From contig OZ244596.1 of the NCBI GenBank assembly GCA_965218235.1, forward strand, positions 744,001 to 808,000: 64,000 nt of DNA. Direction: 5' to 3'. The stretch is from CADCWK01 sp965218235 (GTDB lineage Bacteria; Chloroflexota; Chloroflexia; Thermomicrobiales; UBA6265). Under the pieces are notes generated by a model. It had not been told where the DNA came from. It saw nothing but the letters and a program-made list of their open reading frames with translations, and searched no databases. This document shows, one piece after another, positions 8,902 through 16,831 of the stretch. The translations under genes were made by a program, and so were the position numbers. Within the stretch, counting starts at the first letter, position 1. Every line of letters starts with the position of its first letter.

Positions 8902-9438
8902 GTGGCATCCACTCCCCCCGGCGACGGCTCGATCGCGGTGACGCTCCAGATCAACGGCCGTGAGCGCACGGCGAAGACCGAGGACCGCACCCTGCTGGTC
9001 AACTTCCTCCGCAACGAGCTCGGGCTGACCGGCACCCACGTCGGCTGCCAGACTGGCCAGTGCGGCGCCTGCACGGTGGTCCTCGACGGCCAGTCCGTCA
9101 AGAGCTGCATGGTCCTGGCCGCTCAGGCCGACGGCCACGAGGTCATGACCGTCGAGGGCATGGCCAACGGCACCGAGCTCCACCCGATCCAGGAAGCGTA
9201 CTGGGAGCAGCACGGCCTCCAGTGCGGCTACTGCACGCCAGGGATGCTGCTCTCGACCATGACGCTGCTCACGGACAACCCGGACCCGAGCGAGGACGAG
9301 ATTCGGCACGGGATCGAGGGTAACATCTGCCGCTGCACCGGTTACCACAACATCATCAAATCGGTCCAGGATGCGGCTCGCCGGATGAACGAGACGACCA
9401 CGACCACGACGTCCAGCCCCGCGGAGGTTGCCGAGTGA
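8902..9438 (+). CDS. coxS: [2Fe-2S] small subunit of a molybdenum hydroxylase (CoxS type)
   Basis: A 178-residue electron-transfer subunit. The plant-type cluster uses Cys49, Cys54, Cys57 and Cys69; the second cluster uses Cys108, Cys111, Cys143 and Cys145. It passes electrons from the Mo site to the FAD subunit. The GTG start at 8902 follows a strong AAGGAGGA. After the C-terminal helix there is an extra Thr/Ser-rich tail of about 15 residues. The stop overlaps the coxM start by 4 bases (GTGA), indicating translational coupling. The catalytic large subunit is missing from this cluster. Confidence 0.93.
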   Translation: MASTPPGDGSIAVTLQINGRERTAKTEDRTLLVNFLRNELGLTGTHVGCQTGQCGACTVVLDGQSVKSCMVLAAQADGHEVMTVEGMANGTELHPIQEAYWEQHGLQCGYCTPGMLLSTMTLLTDNPDPSEDEIRHGIEGNICRCTGYHNIIKSVQDAARRMNETTTTTTSSPAEVAE

Positions 9439-10313
9439 ACCCAGCCCCCTTCACCTATCACAAGCCAACGACGGTCGCCGAGGCCGTCGCCCTTCTGACC
9501 CAGTACGACGATGACGGCGCCAAGCTGATCGCCGGCGGCCACAGCCTCCTGCCGGTGATGAAGCTCCGCCTTGCCGAGCCGGCCCACCTGATCGACCTGA
9601 GCACCGCCACCGACGATGTCCTGCGGGCGGTCACGCTGAACGGCGACACGCTCCGGCTGGGCGCCCTCCTCACTCACCGGACCCTGGAGCGCGACCCGAC
9701 GATCCGCAAGAACGCGCCGCTGCTGGCCGAGATGGCCGGCCACGTCGGTGACCAGCAGGTCCGCGCCCGCGGCACCCTCGGCGGCACCGTCGCCCACGCC
9801 GACCCGGCCGCCGACTACCCGGCCGGTCTGATCGTGCTGGACGCGACGATCGTCGCCCAGGGCACGGACGGCACCCGCGAGATCCCGGTCGACCAGTTCT
9901 TCCTCGGGCTGCTGACCACCGCCCTCTCGCCGGACGAGATCATCACCGAGATCCGCTTCCCCGTCGCCCCGGCCGGTACGGGCGTCAGCTACCAAAAGGT
10001 CGCCAACCAGGCTTCCGGCTACGCCGTCATCGGCGTCGCCGCCCAGGTCACGGTCGGAGCCGACGGTACCGCCAGCGACGTCCGGATCGGCGTCACCGGA
10101 GCGACCGGCCAGGCCTTCCGGGCGACCAGCGTCGAGCGGGCCCTGAACGGCAAGGCGATCGACGACGTCAGCGTCACGGCCGCCCTGCCCGGCGTGACCG
10201 ACGGGATCGACTTCCTCGAGGACCTTAGCGCCTCGGCCGACTACCGCAAGCGCCTGGTCCATGGCCTGATCAAGCGGGCCGTCCTCGAGGCCGCCACCCG
10301 CGCCGGGCGGTGA
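9435..10313 (+). CDS. coxM: FAD-binding medium subunit of a molybdenum hydroxylase (CoxM type)
   Basis: A 292-residue FAD subunit of the xanthine oxidase/CO dehydrogenase family. The two flavin motifs are present: AGGHSLLP near residue 35 and GTLGGTVAHADPAAD near residues 114-128. The C-terminal CO-dehydrogenase flavoprotein domain follows. It starts with GTG inside the coxS stop. In known operons coxL follows or lies between these genes; here a minus-strand membrane protein comes next, so the Mo subunit must be elsewhere or the enzyme is incomplete. Confidence 0.92.
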   Translation: MNPAPFTYHKPTTVAEAVALLTQYDDDGAKLIAGGHSLLPVMKLRLAEPAHLIDLSTATDDVLRAVTLNGDTLRLGALLTHRTLERDPTIRKNAPLLAEMAGHVGDQQVRARGTLGGTVAHADPAADYPAGLIVLDATIVAQGTDGTREIPVDQFFLGLLTTALSPDEIITEIRFPVAPAGTGVSYQKVANQASGYAVIGVAAQVTVGADGTASDVRIGVTGATGQAFRATSVERALNGKAIDDVSVTAALPGVTDGIDFLEDLSASADYRKRLVHGLIKRAVLEAATRAGR

Positions 10314-10378
10314 TCCCGTCAGCGGAAGTCAGGCGTGGCGATGGCCGGGAGTTACCACTGAGTCCCGGCCATCGTCCT

Positions 10379-10774
10379 TCACGGCTGATGCGTTCGCCGT
10401 CCGCCAGTTTCGCGCTGCGCGCCGGCACGTCGGGAGGCGAAGACCGTTAGCAGCCCGAGAACCAGGACCAGCCAGAAGGGTGAGCTCGGGGCGAGGAAGG
10501 CACCGCACGAGCCGACCGCGATCAGCACCAGTCCGGGCACCACTGGGGTCAAGCCGAAATGTGTCGCGGACCAGTAGAGCTGATACCCCACGGTCGTGGC
10601 GACGACGCCGAACAGGAGTGACCAGAACGCTGCTTCGTGGCCGTCCGGTGCGGACTCCAGGCCGGCAGCGCCGCCCCTCACGATGCCGCCAAGGTCAGTC
10701 CAGCCGGCGACGATCGCGAATGCCACATGCGCGATACCGAGTACGATGACGAGCAGGCCGATCCATCGTTGCAT
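10379..10774 (-). CDS. four-helix integral membrane protein
   Basis: A 131-residue protein with four hydrophobic segments near residues 4-26, 48-68, 73-93 and 96-113, and a basic C-terminal tail. The opening (W-G-L-L-x-x-G-x-A-H) and layout recall DUF6463-type proteins, but I cannot confirm this. It runs convergently into coxM with 65 bases between, and is not an obvious member of the cox cluster. Function unknown. Confidence 0.7.
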   Translation of the reverse strand: MQRWIGLLVIVLGIAHVAFAIVAGWTDLGGIVRGGAAGLESAPDGHEAAFWSLLFGVVATTVGYQLYWSATHFGLTPVVPGLVLIAVGSCGAFLAPSSPFWLVLVLGLLTVFASRRAGAQRETGGRRTHQP

Positions 10775-10970
10775 GGACGCACCCCCGATCGTGTCGACCG
10801 CTCGCCCGACCTCTCACTGAAGTCTGTGAGCGATTTCACAATCAGCGTGCGCCCGTATCGCTCGGGCGTCAATCCGGACCTCAACCGGGTCAGGCAGCGG
10901 TGCCAGATCGCCACGTCCCGGTTCGATGCGAAGACGCCAGCCACACTGGCGATACGGAGGAGAAGGACGC

Positions 10971-11840
10971 GTGCCCCTTTGCCTGTACCGCGCCGACGCG
11001 AACGCACCCCGCCAGTTGGGCCTGATCGATGGCGACCAGGTGATCGACATCGAGGCGACCGGCGGACCGGGAACCCTCGCCGGGGTACTGGCCCTGAGCC
11101 TCGTCGACCTGCGGGCCGCGGTCGACGCCGCGGCCGGTGGAGCTTCGGTCCCCCTCGCCAGCGTCGAGCTGACGGCACCGGTCGACTACCAGGAGGTCTG
11201 GGCGGCCGGCGTCACCTACCTGCGCAGCCGTGACGCCCGGATGGAGGAGTCCACCCAGCAGGACGTCTACGCCCAGGTCTACGACGCCGAGCGGCCCGAG
11301 GTCTTCCTCAAGGCAACCCCTGACCGGGTCTCCTCGCCCGGTGAGCCGATCGCGATCCGGGGCGACTCGACCTGGGACGTCCCGGAGCCGGAGGTCGCCC
11401 TCCTGATCAACGCCGCCGGGGAGATCGCCGGCTACACCGTCGGCAACGATGTCTCATCCCGCAGCATCGAGGGCGAGAACCCGATCTATCTGCCGCAGGC
11501 CAAGATCTACCGCGCCTGCGCCGCCCTCGGCCCGGTCATCGCCCTCCCCTGGGAGATCACGGATCCACGTCGCCTCGCGATCCACCTCGAGATTCACCGC
11601 GACGGCGCTCTTTTCTTCTCCGGTGACAGCTCGACCGGGCAGATGCACCGCACCTTCGAGGAACTCGTTGCCTACCTGCGCCGCTGCCAGGCCGAACTGT
11701 TCGGCTGGGGCGTCATCCTGATGACCGGCACCGGAATCATCCCACCGTCCGAGTTCACGCTCGAAGCGGGCGACGAGGTCCGGATCACCGTCGAAGGGAT
11801 CGGCACCCTGACCAACCCCGTCATCCGCCTGCCAATCTAG
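10971..11840 (+). CDS. fumarylacetoacetate hydrolase family protein, probably a 2-keto-3-deoxy-pentonate dehydratase
   Basis: A 289-residue FAH-fold enzyme. The C-terminal domain holds the metal-site acidic residues in STWDVPEPEVAL (Glu-x-Glu) and the run DVSSRSIEGENP followed by YLPQAK. From memory that run is typical of the subgroup containing 2-dehydro-3-deoxy-D-arabinonate dehydratase (KdaD), which makes 2-oxoglutarate semialdehyde in oxidative pentose pathways; this substrate call is inference. The GTG start at 10971 follows GGAGGAGAAGGA. It stands alone, although a sugar-acid dehydratase and an SDR lie 8-11 kb away on the other strand. Confidence 0.85.
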   Translation: MPLCLYRADANAPRQLGLIDGDQVIDIEATGGPGTLAGVLALSLVDLRAAVDAAAGGASVPLASVELTAPVDYQEVWAAGVTYLRSRDARMEESTQQDVYAQVYDAERPEVFLKATPDRVSSPGEPIAIRGDSTWDVPEPEVALLINAAGEIAGYTVGNDVSSRSIEGENPIYLPQAKIYRACAALGPVIALPWEITDPRRLAIHLEIHRDGALFFSGDSSTGQMHRTFEELVAYLRRCQAELFGWGVILMTGTGIIPPSEFTLEAGDEVRITVEGIGTLTNPVIRLPI

Positions 11841-11883
11841 CCTCGTCGGCGGCTTCGCTGGCAAATGCGAGGAACAGCAGCCC

Positions 11884-12327
11884 TTGGTAATCCGATACGA
11901 ATGGCGTGGCGTCTTCGACAATGCGGAAGTCATTACGCTCCAGACGGCGGCGTTCGATTACACGTCCGGCTCGGACGACGTAGATATCTGGGGTCGGGTC
12001 AATCGTCACAGCCTGGGCTGGGTCTGCGCCCGGAACGATCGGCGGCTCGTCGGCTTCATCAACATCGCATGGGACGGGGCGGTCCACGCCTTCCTTCTCG
12101 ACACGATCGTTGCCAGCGATGCCAGACGACATGGCGTTGGACGGGAACTGGTCCGCCTCGCCACCACGGGTGCGCGTGAAGCCGGTTGCGCCTGGCTTCA
12201 CGTCGACTTCGAGGAGCATCTCCGCGGATTCTATTTCGACGCCTGCGGCTTTCGCCCGACTAACGCTGGATTGATCAACCTGGAGAATTGCATCAGATTG
12301 CGCTCACCCATTGACCCAACCACCTGA
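11884..12327 (+). CDS. GNAT family N-acetyltransferase
   Basis: A 147-residue acetyltransferase. The acetyl-CoA pyrophosphate loop is visible as ARRHGVGREL near residues 80-89, preceded by the beta-4 strand LLDTIVAS. The C-terminal half ends with FYFDACGFRP, the usual Y-x-x-x-GF turn. Acceptor unknown. The likely start is TTG with GAGGA 10 bases upstream. It lies 43 bases after the FAH gene and could share its transcript. Confidence 0.85.
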   Translation: MVIRYEWRGVFDNAEVITLQTAAFDYTSGSDDVDIWGRVNRHSLGWVCARNDRRLVGFINIAWDGAVHAFLLDTIVASDARRHGVGRELVRLATTGAREAGCAWLHVDFEEHLRGFYFDACGFRPTNAGLINLENCIRLRSPIDPTT

Positions 12328-12397
12328 CACATCCGGCGAGTTGGCACCCAATGTGTTTTAGTGTTCCCATCAGCCGTCGGCCAACAGGAGGTCTCTC

Positions 12398-12496
12398 ATG
12401 GGTTGCATCGGCACATTGCTTCGTGGTGTTCTAATCGCCAGGGTGATTCGTTTCGTCCGGAACCGGCTGACACGGTCACGAACGACTCGAAGCTAG
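12398..12496 (+). CDS. 32-residue basic amphipathic peptide
   Basis: An ORF of 33 codons with a near-perfect AGGAGGT 6 bases before the ATG. The peptide starts MGCIGTLLRGVLIARV, a hydrophobic stretch, then continues with eight Arg and no acidic residue. Codon use (ATT, CTA, TTT, CGT) is less GC-biased than in the neighbours. It could be a membrane-associated small protein, a toxin-like peptide or a chance ORF. No partner gene or terminator is evident. It lies between the GNAT gene and the convergent deacetylase gene. Confidence 0.5.
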   Translation: MGCIGTLLRGVLIARVIRFVRNRLTRSRTTRS

Positions 12497-12588
12497 GTCA
12501 TCTGCTCCGGCAGTCCAACTGGTGGCGACGAGATGCGGCCAGCCACAGGTGATAACCAGGGTCGCGTAGCTCGTTTCCGATGCCCGCC

Positions 12589-13740
12589 CTACCCGCGTAG
12601 CACCGGCCAATACTTGCGCTGGACCGTCAATGCGGTATCCAGCGCCTCTTCGGCGGCGGCGTTGACGACCGTCGAGGTCGTATTGCGGTCGAAGCCACGG
12701 GCGGCGACCGGGTCCTGGATCAGCTCCGTCTCCCCGGCCAGCGTCGCGATGATCGCGAAGGTGCAGTACGGCCCGTAGCTCTCGCTGTAGCCGCCCTCCT
12801 GCGCGATGACCACGCGGCCACCGGCGCTCGCCGCCGCGGCGTCGATGACGACCTGCGTCAGCCAGCGGTAGCTGTCGACGAGGAGATACATCCGGCCGTT
12901 GCTGTCCCGGATCGAGGCGTCCTGTCCGGCCGAGACGATCATCAGCTCCGGTGCGTACTCGGCGATGATCGGCAGGATGACGCGGTCGAACGCCGCCCGG
13001 TAGGTCGCGTTGCCGGAGCCGGCTGGCAGGGGCAGGTTGACCGTGAAACCGGTCCCGTCGCGCTCCCCGACATCGCCGACCGCCCCCCAGCCGGCCGGGT
13101 AGTGGTCGTCCTGATGGACCGAGACGAACAGCACGCCGGGGTCCCCGTAGAAGGCGTCCTGCGTCCCGTTGCCGTGGTGGACGTCCCAGTCGAGGATGAG
13201 CACGCGGGACAGACCATAGGTCCGCCGGGCATACAGGGCAGCCAGCGCGACGTTTCCGAGGATGCAGTAGCCCATTCCCCGATCGCGCATCGCGTGGTGC
13301 CCCGGCGGCCGGACATTGGCGAAGACCCGCCGGACCGGACCAGCCATCACCGCGTCCACCGCGGCCATCACCCCGCCGGCGGCCAGCCGGGCGATCTCCA
13401 GCGATCCCGGCCCCATCAGCGCCCCGTCGCCGGCCTCGCCGCCGCCCGCCGCATTCAGCCCCCTCACCCGATTCAGGTACGCCTCGGAGTGGTAGGCGAG
13501 GATCTCGTCGTCCGTCGCCATTCGCGGCGCGATCTCGGCCAGGCGCCCGCCGAGCCCGCTCAGGTCGACGAGCTGCTGGGTGCGCATGACGAGCCGGTGA
13601 TTGGACGGGTGCAGATCGGGCTCGACCCATGGACCGACCGGACTGTTCGGCGTCGAGATCTGGAGCGCGCCGGGGTTGTGCTGGAGATACCGGTGCGAGA
13701 AGACCTGCCCGGCGATTGGCGTCGTGTTGTCGAGTGACAT
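12589..13740 (-). CDS. histone deacetylase family protein (acetylpolyamine amidohydrolase-like)
   Basis: A 383-residue arginase/deacetylase-fold hydrolase. The charge-relay His148-His149 is in PPGHHA. The zinc ligands are Asp186 and His188 in LDWDVHHGNGT, plus Asp274 in SAGQDAS. The active-site Tyr lies in the EGGYSESY motif. Bacterial members remove acetyl groups from polyamines, acetoin-linked proteins or small amides. The next gene upstream is a copper amine oxidase on the same strand, which favours an amine substrate. The start at 13740 has a CAGGAG about 12 bases upstream; the frame runs open to 13926 without support. Confidence 0.9.
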   Translation of the reverse strand: MSLDNTTPIAGQVFSHRYLQHNPGALQISTPNSPVGPWVEPDLHPSNHRLVMRTQQLVDLSGLGGRLAEIAPRMATDDEILAYHSEAYLNRVRGLNAAGGGEAGDGALMGPGSLEIARLAAGGVMAAVDAVMAGPVRRVFANVRPPGHHAMRDRGMGYCILGNVALAALYARRTYGLSRVLILDWDVHHGNGTQDAFYGDPGVLFVSVHQDDHYPAGWGAVGDVGERDGTGFTVNLPLPAGSGNATYRAAFDRVILPIIAEYAPELMIVSAGQDASIRDSNGRMYLLVDSYRWLTQVVIDAAAASAGGRVVIAQEGGYSESYGPYCTFAIIATLAGETELIQDPVAARGFDRNTTSTVVNAAAEEALDTALTVQRKYWPVLRG

Positions 13741-13894
13741 CGAGCGTGCATTCTCCTGGTCGTCGATCGCCCGGGCACGGCCGACAGCGCCATCGTGTCG
13801 GGACATGGCTCGCGCCGCGCTGGCCTTGCTCGCTTCGCTGCCGCGCCGCCACTGCGGCGCGAACGGATGACCCTGCGTCGGACTGCGCCCCGCC

Positions 13895-15889
13895 CTAATG
13901 GCATTGCCCGTTGGACGAGGCGCCATTCGCGTTCCCCGTCGCGAGGACGCTGTGGTTCTCGGCCTGGGAGGTCGGCGGGACGTCGAGAGCCGGGTTGCGG
14001 TCGAAGAAGCCGTCGGGCTGGAGCGTGAAGCCGGTGTAGGCGGTCGGCATCACCGGCCAGTCCTCCAGCCGGGCCGAATGGTGCGTCCCGAGCGTGTACC
14101 AGATGACGAGGTCGGTGTCGGCGATTGGCCGGTCGGCGGCGGTCCAGGCCGGCAGGCCCGCCCCGCTGGGGTGCTGGTTGGGGTATTCCCCCGCCGGGTA
14201 GCGCTTGTCGTCGGCCTGCGGCGTCACCCAGAGGTGGCGGCTCGCGAACACCGCCCGGCCGGCGATGCTGGAGTTCGGCGACCAGAAGGGCAGGACGTTG
14301 CCGTGCGGAATCAGCCGGTAGGCGGTCGGCTCTCCGACGGCGTTGAGCGTCGCCGGGTTCGTCACCCGCCAGGTCCGGGCCCGGTGGCTGTCCGTCAGGC
14401 GCTGCGCGGCCGACTCCGTTTCCAGCGGCGTCGCGACGGAGTGGAAGGCGGCGCCGACGATGTTGCCATCCCCAGGCTGGTCGGCCTCGGCGTGCTCCTC
14501 GACGACCGTGTTGGCCGGCCCGTCGACGTCGAAGTCCAGCCGGAAGTTGAACAGGTGCTGATGGATCGGCGCGGCGAGGCCGTCCGGCGTCAGTTGCTGG
14601 CGGTGGCTGCTGCGCTTGCCAGGGAAGACCGACCCGGTCGAGAGGATGCCGGTCAGCTTGGTCTCGACCTCGATCCGGCCGTCCTGGTACAGGTACCAGA
14701 AGAAGCCGTAATCGTAGTTCCCCACCGTGCTGAACATCGAGACCACCAGGCGACGGGATCGGCGGACCTCGGCCCGGCCGCTCGACTCGCTCGTGTGCTT
14801 CCAGAGGACACCGTAGTCCTCCTCGTGCAGACAGACGACCCGTGGCCGGTGGACCACCTCTCCCAGGGCGCCGACCATCGTCGCGTCGAAGTAGTGGATG
14901 ACCCCGAGGCAGTCGCAGCCGAGCTCCAGGCTATTGGCGCACTTGCCGATCAGGTACTCGCCGACGTCGAAAGCGTTCTTCCGGATCTGGACCGAGTGCG
15001 GGTCGCCGTACGGGACGACCATCTCGGCCAGCGAGCCCCGGAACAGGATCGGCCGGACCCGTCCGTCCGGCTCCACCCACGAGACCTGATGCAGCATCAA
15101 CCCCTCCCGGGCGTTGAAGCCGACCCGGAACGACCAGCGATCCCAGCGGACGTGCTGCCCGTCGACCATGAACGATGCCCCGTCCGGCTGGTGGATCATC
15201 AGCGGCTTCAGGCCGTCCCGAAGGTCACCGACCCGGTCGACGCCGAACTCCCCGGAGCCGGTTGGCATCGGGACGGCACCGTAGTCCATCAGGCGGTGGA
15301 TCCGGCCGGCGTCGAGGTCGAACAGCGCTTCGAGGTTCTCGATCGGGTGCGCCCATGGGTTCATGTCGCCCGGTTCATCCCTATAGGAGAACAGGCAACG
15401 AGCCAGCCGAAGGCCGTGATCGCCGCGCGGCGCCTCGTCGGGGAAGTGGCCCGCCGTCCAGGGCTCGACGAAGACGCCCTCGAAGCGGGTGATGCCACGC
15501 TTCGCCAGCGCCGCCCGGACATCCGGATCGGCGATGACCGTCGCCATCGCGACGGCGTAGTCATCGTCGACCAGCGGCGGGTAGCCCTCGGTGATCGTCG
15601 TCCACGACTGGACGGCCTCCCGATCGAGCGAGACCCGCACCTCGGCCGATTCCCGCGTCCGCCGGTCCATCACGATGGCCAGCGCGACTCGCTCGGGCAC
15701 CTCACCGGATCCAGCCTCCATGCCCAGCAGCGCCGCCTTGGGGGGTTCGAGCAGGTCAACCTGGACGAACCGGAGCCCACTGGCGTCGTCTAGATGAGCG
15801 CGGGCGAGCGCGACGGCACGGGCAACCTCAGAAGCGGACAGCGGGGTGAGCGGGTGGAGGCGCGTCGTGGCGGTGAGGTCGGTGACCAT
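13895..15889 (-). CDS. copper amine oxidase
   Basis: A 664-residue topaquinone-dependent amine oxidase, which oxidises primary amines to aldehydes with release of ammonia and hydrogen peroxide. The cofactor precursor is Tyr392 in the family motif GNYDYG. The copper ligands are an HQH pair in HQHLFNF and a third His in the GTHHSARLEDWP motif. The length is normal for bacterial and fungal members. There is no clear signal peptide, so a cytoplasmic or leaderless enzyme is expected. GGAGGG lies 8 bases before the ATG at 15889. The adjacent deacetylase gene suggests joint amine or acetyl-amine catabolism. Confidence 0.94.
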   Translation of the reverse strand: MVTDLTATTRLHPLTPLSASEVARAVALARAHLDDASGLRFVQVDLLEPPKAALLGMEAGSGEVPERVALAIVMDRRTRESAEVRVSLDREAVQSWTTITEGYPPLVDDDYAVAMATVIADPDVRAALAKRGITRFEGVFVEPWTAGHFPDEAPRGDHGLRLARCLFSYRDEPGDMNPWAHPIENLEALFDLDAGRIHRLMDYGAVPMPTGSGEFGVDRVGDLRDGLKPLMIHQPDGASFMVDGQHVRWDRWSFRVGFNAREGLMLHQVSWVEPDGRVRPILFRGSLAEMVVPYGDPHSVQIRKNAFDVGEYLIGKCANSLELGCDCLGVIHYFDATMVGALGEVVHRPRVVCLHEEDYGVLWKHTSESSGRAEVRRSRRLVVSMFSTVGNYDYGFFWYLYQDGRIEVETKLTGILSTGSVFPGKRSSHRQQLTPDGLAAPIHQHLFNFRLDFDVDGPANTVVEEHAEADQPGDGNIVGAAFHSVATPLETESAAQRLTDSHRARTWRVTNPATLNAVGEPTAYRLIPHGNVLPFWSPNSSIAGRAVFASRHLWVTPQADDKRYPAGEYPNQHPSGAGLPAWTAADRPIADTDLVIWYTLGTHHSARLEDWPVMPTAYTGFTLQPDGFFDRNPALDVPPTSQAENHSVLATGNANGASSNGQCH

Positions 15890-16135
15890 CGGAGAACCCT
15901 CCCGGCTGGGGCGGCAAATGACGCCGGCGTCATCACGTCGCCGGGGACTGGAGCGGTACCCGTCAGGGTACGGGGCACCGTGATCGCTGACCAGACCCCG
16001 CGGCCGGGAATCGTTCAGATGGCAGGGGAGATCCTGACGCCGTTTGGCCCGATCGACCAGGCAAGCCAATCGGCCAGCGGGCACGTTACCGCCGGTCCGG
16101 CCAGACCGCGCGCGAGCTGCGACGTTCAATCCGAA

Positions 16136-16342
16136 TCAGCCAGCCCGGCCAGAGCGAAGCCGGTACTGGAGCATGCGCAGCCGGAAGAAGACGAAGCAGC
16201 CCACACAGAACCCCGCCAGCGCGACGGTCGCGGCGACCGCGACGGCGGCGGCCAGCAGCCAGCCGAGAAAGGGCTGCCCGGCGAGGAAGGCGCCCTGGGC
16301 AAGGGCGAGCATGACGACGGCGATGCTGTTGTTGAACCGCAT
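16136..16342 (-). CDS. C-terminal half of a DUF4395-like membrane protein
   Basis: A 68-residue ORF with two hydrophobic helices and a terminal motif ALAGFCVGCFVF, which resembles the GFCxGC end of DUF4395 proteins. It is in the same frame as the upstream ORF (start 16600), separated from it only by a TAG and four codons. A weak AGGCGG precedes its ATG, so it could be translated by coupling. Read together the two ORFs have the length and helix order of one DUF4395 protein. Confidence 0.6.
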   Translation of the reverse strand: MRFNNSIAVVMLALAQGAFLAGQPFLGWLLAAAVAVAATVALAGFCVGCFVFFRLRMLQYRLRSGRAG

Positions 16343-16354
16343 CAGTACCGCCGC

Positions 16355-16600
16355 CTAGGTCTGGCCGGCTTCCCTGGCAGTCTCGACCTGCCGCCGGAAC
16401 AGCCTGCTTCCGGCCTGGAAGATGAGGCTGCCGCGCTGGCCCAACGCCAGCGCGGCGGCCAGCATGACGAGCAGGGCGGTCGTCACGAGCGGCTGCTCGA
16501 GCGTGAGACCCAGCACGACGCTGACGACGATCGTCGCCCGGTTGAGCGCGACGATCGTCAGGGGGAGCTCCGGCGCCACGTATCGTCCACTATCCGACAT
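16355..16600 (-). CDS. N-terminal half of a DUF4395-like membrane protein
   Basis: An 81-residue ORF: a short polar start, two hydrophobic helices and a basic segment with RLFRRQVETAREAGQT, then an amber stop. The family normally has four helices in one chain; here helices 1-2 are in this ORF and helices 3-4 in the next, in the same frame. The upstream DNA is AT-rich (TTTTATTTTCGATC at about 16607-16620), suitable for a promoter. This may be a genuinely split gene, a recent nonsense mutation or a sequencing error. Confidence 0.6.
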   Translation of the reverse strand: MSDSGRYVAPELPLTIVALNRATIVVSVVLGLTLEQPLVTTALLVMLAAALALGQRGSLIFQAGSRLFRRQVETAREAGQT

Positions 16601-16831
16601 ATGCTTTTATTTTCGATCAAAATCACACTATGGGCAATCATGCCGCATCCTGGTCACCGGCGCCAAACCCTGCGGAGAGCCGTTCAGCCATCGGAGCAAC
16701 CATTGCGCACCGTTGCAATCATCTCGGCGGCCAGGTCGGAACGAATCATGCATTCCAATGGGGCAGGATCGCCGATCCAGTCTGACCCCCGCGCCCTTGT
16801 ACCGAGCCCGGCCGAACCCAGGAGGTTCCCA

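Noticed and set aside
13898..15793. A 631-codon plus-strand ORF opposite the copper amine oxidase
   Set aside because: It is a shadow frame; the topaquinone and copper motifs are on the minus strand.
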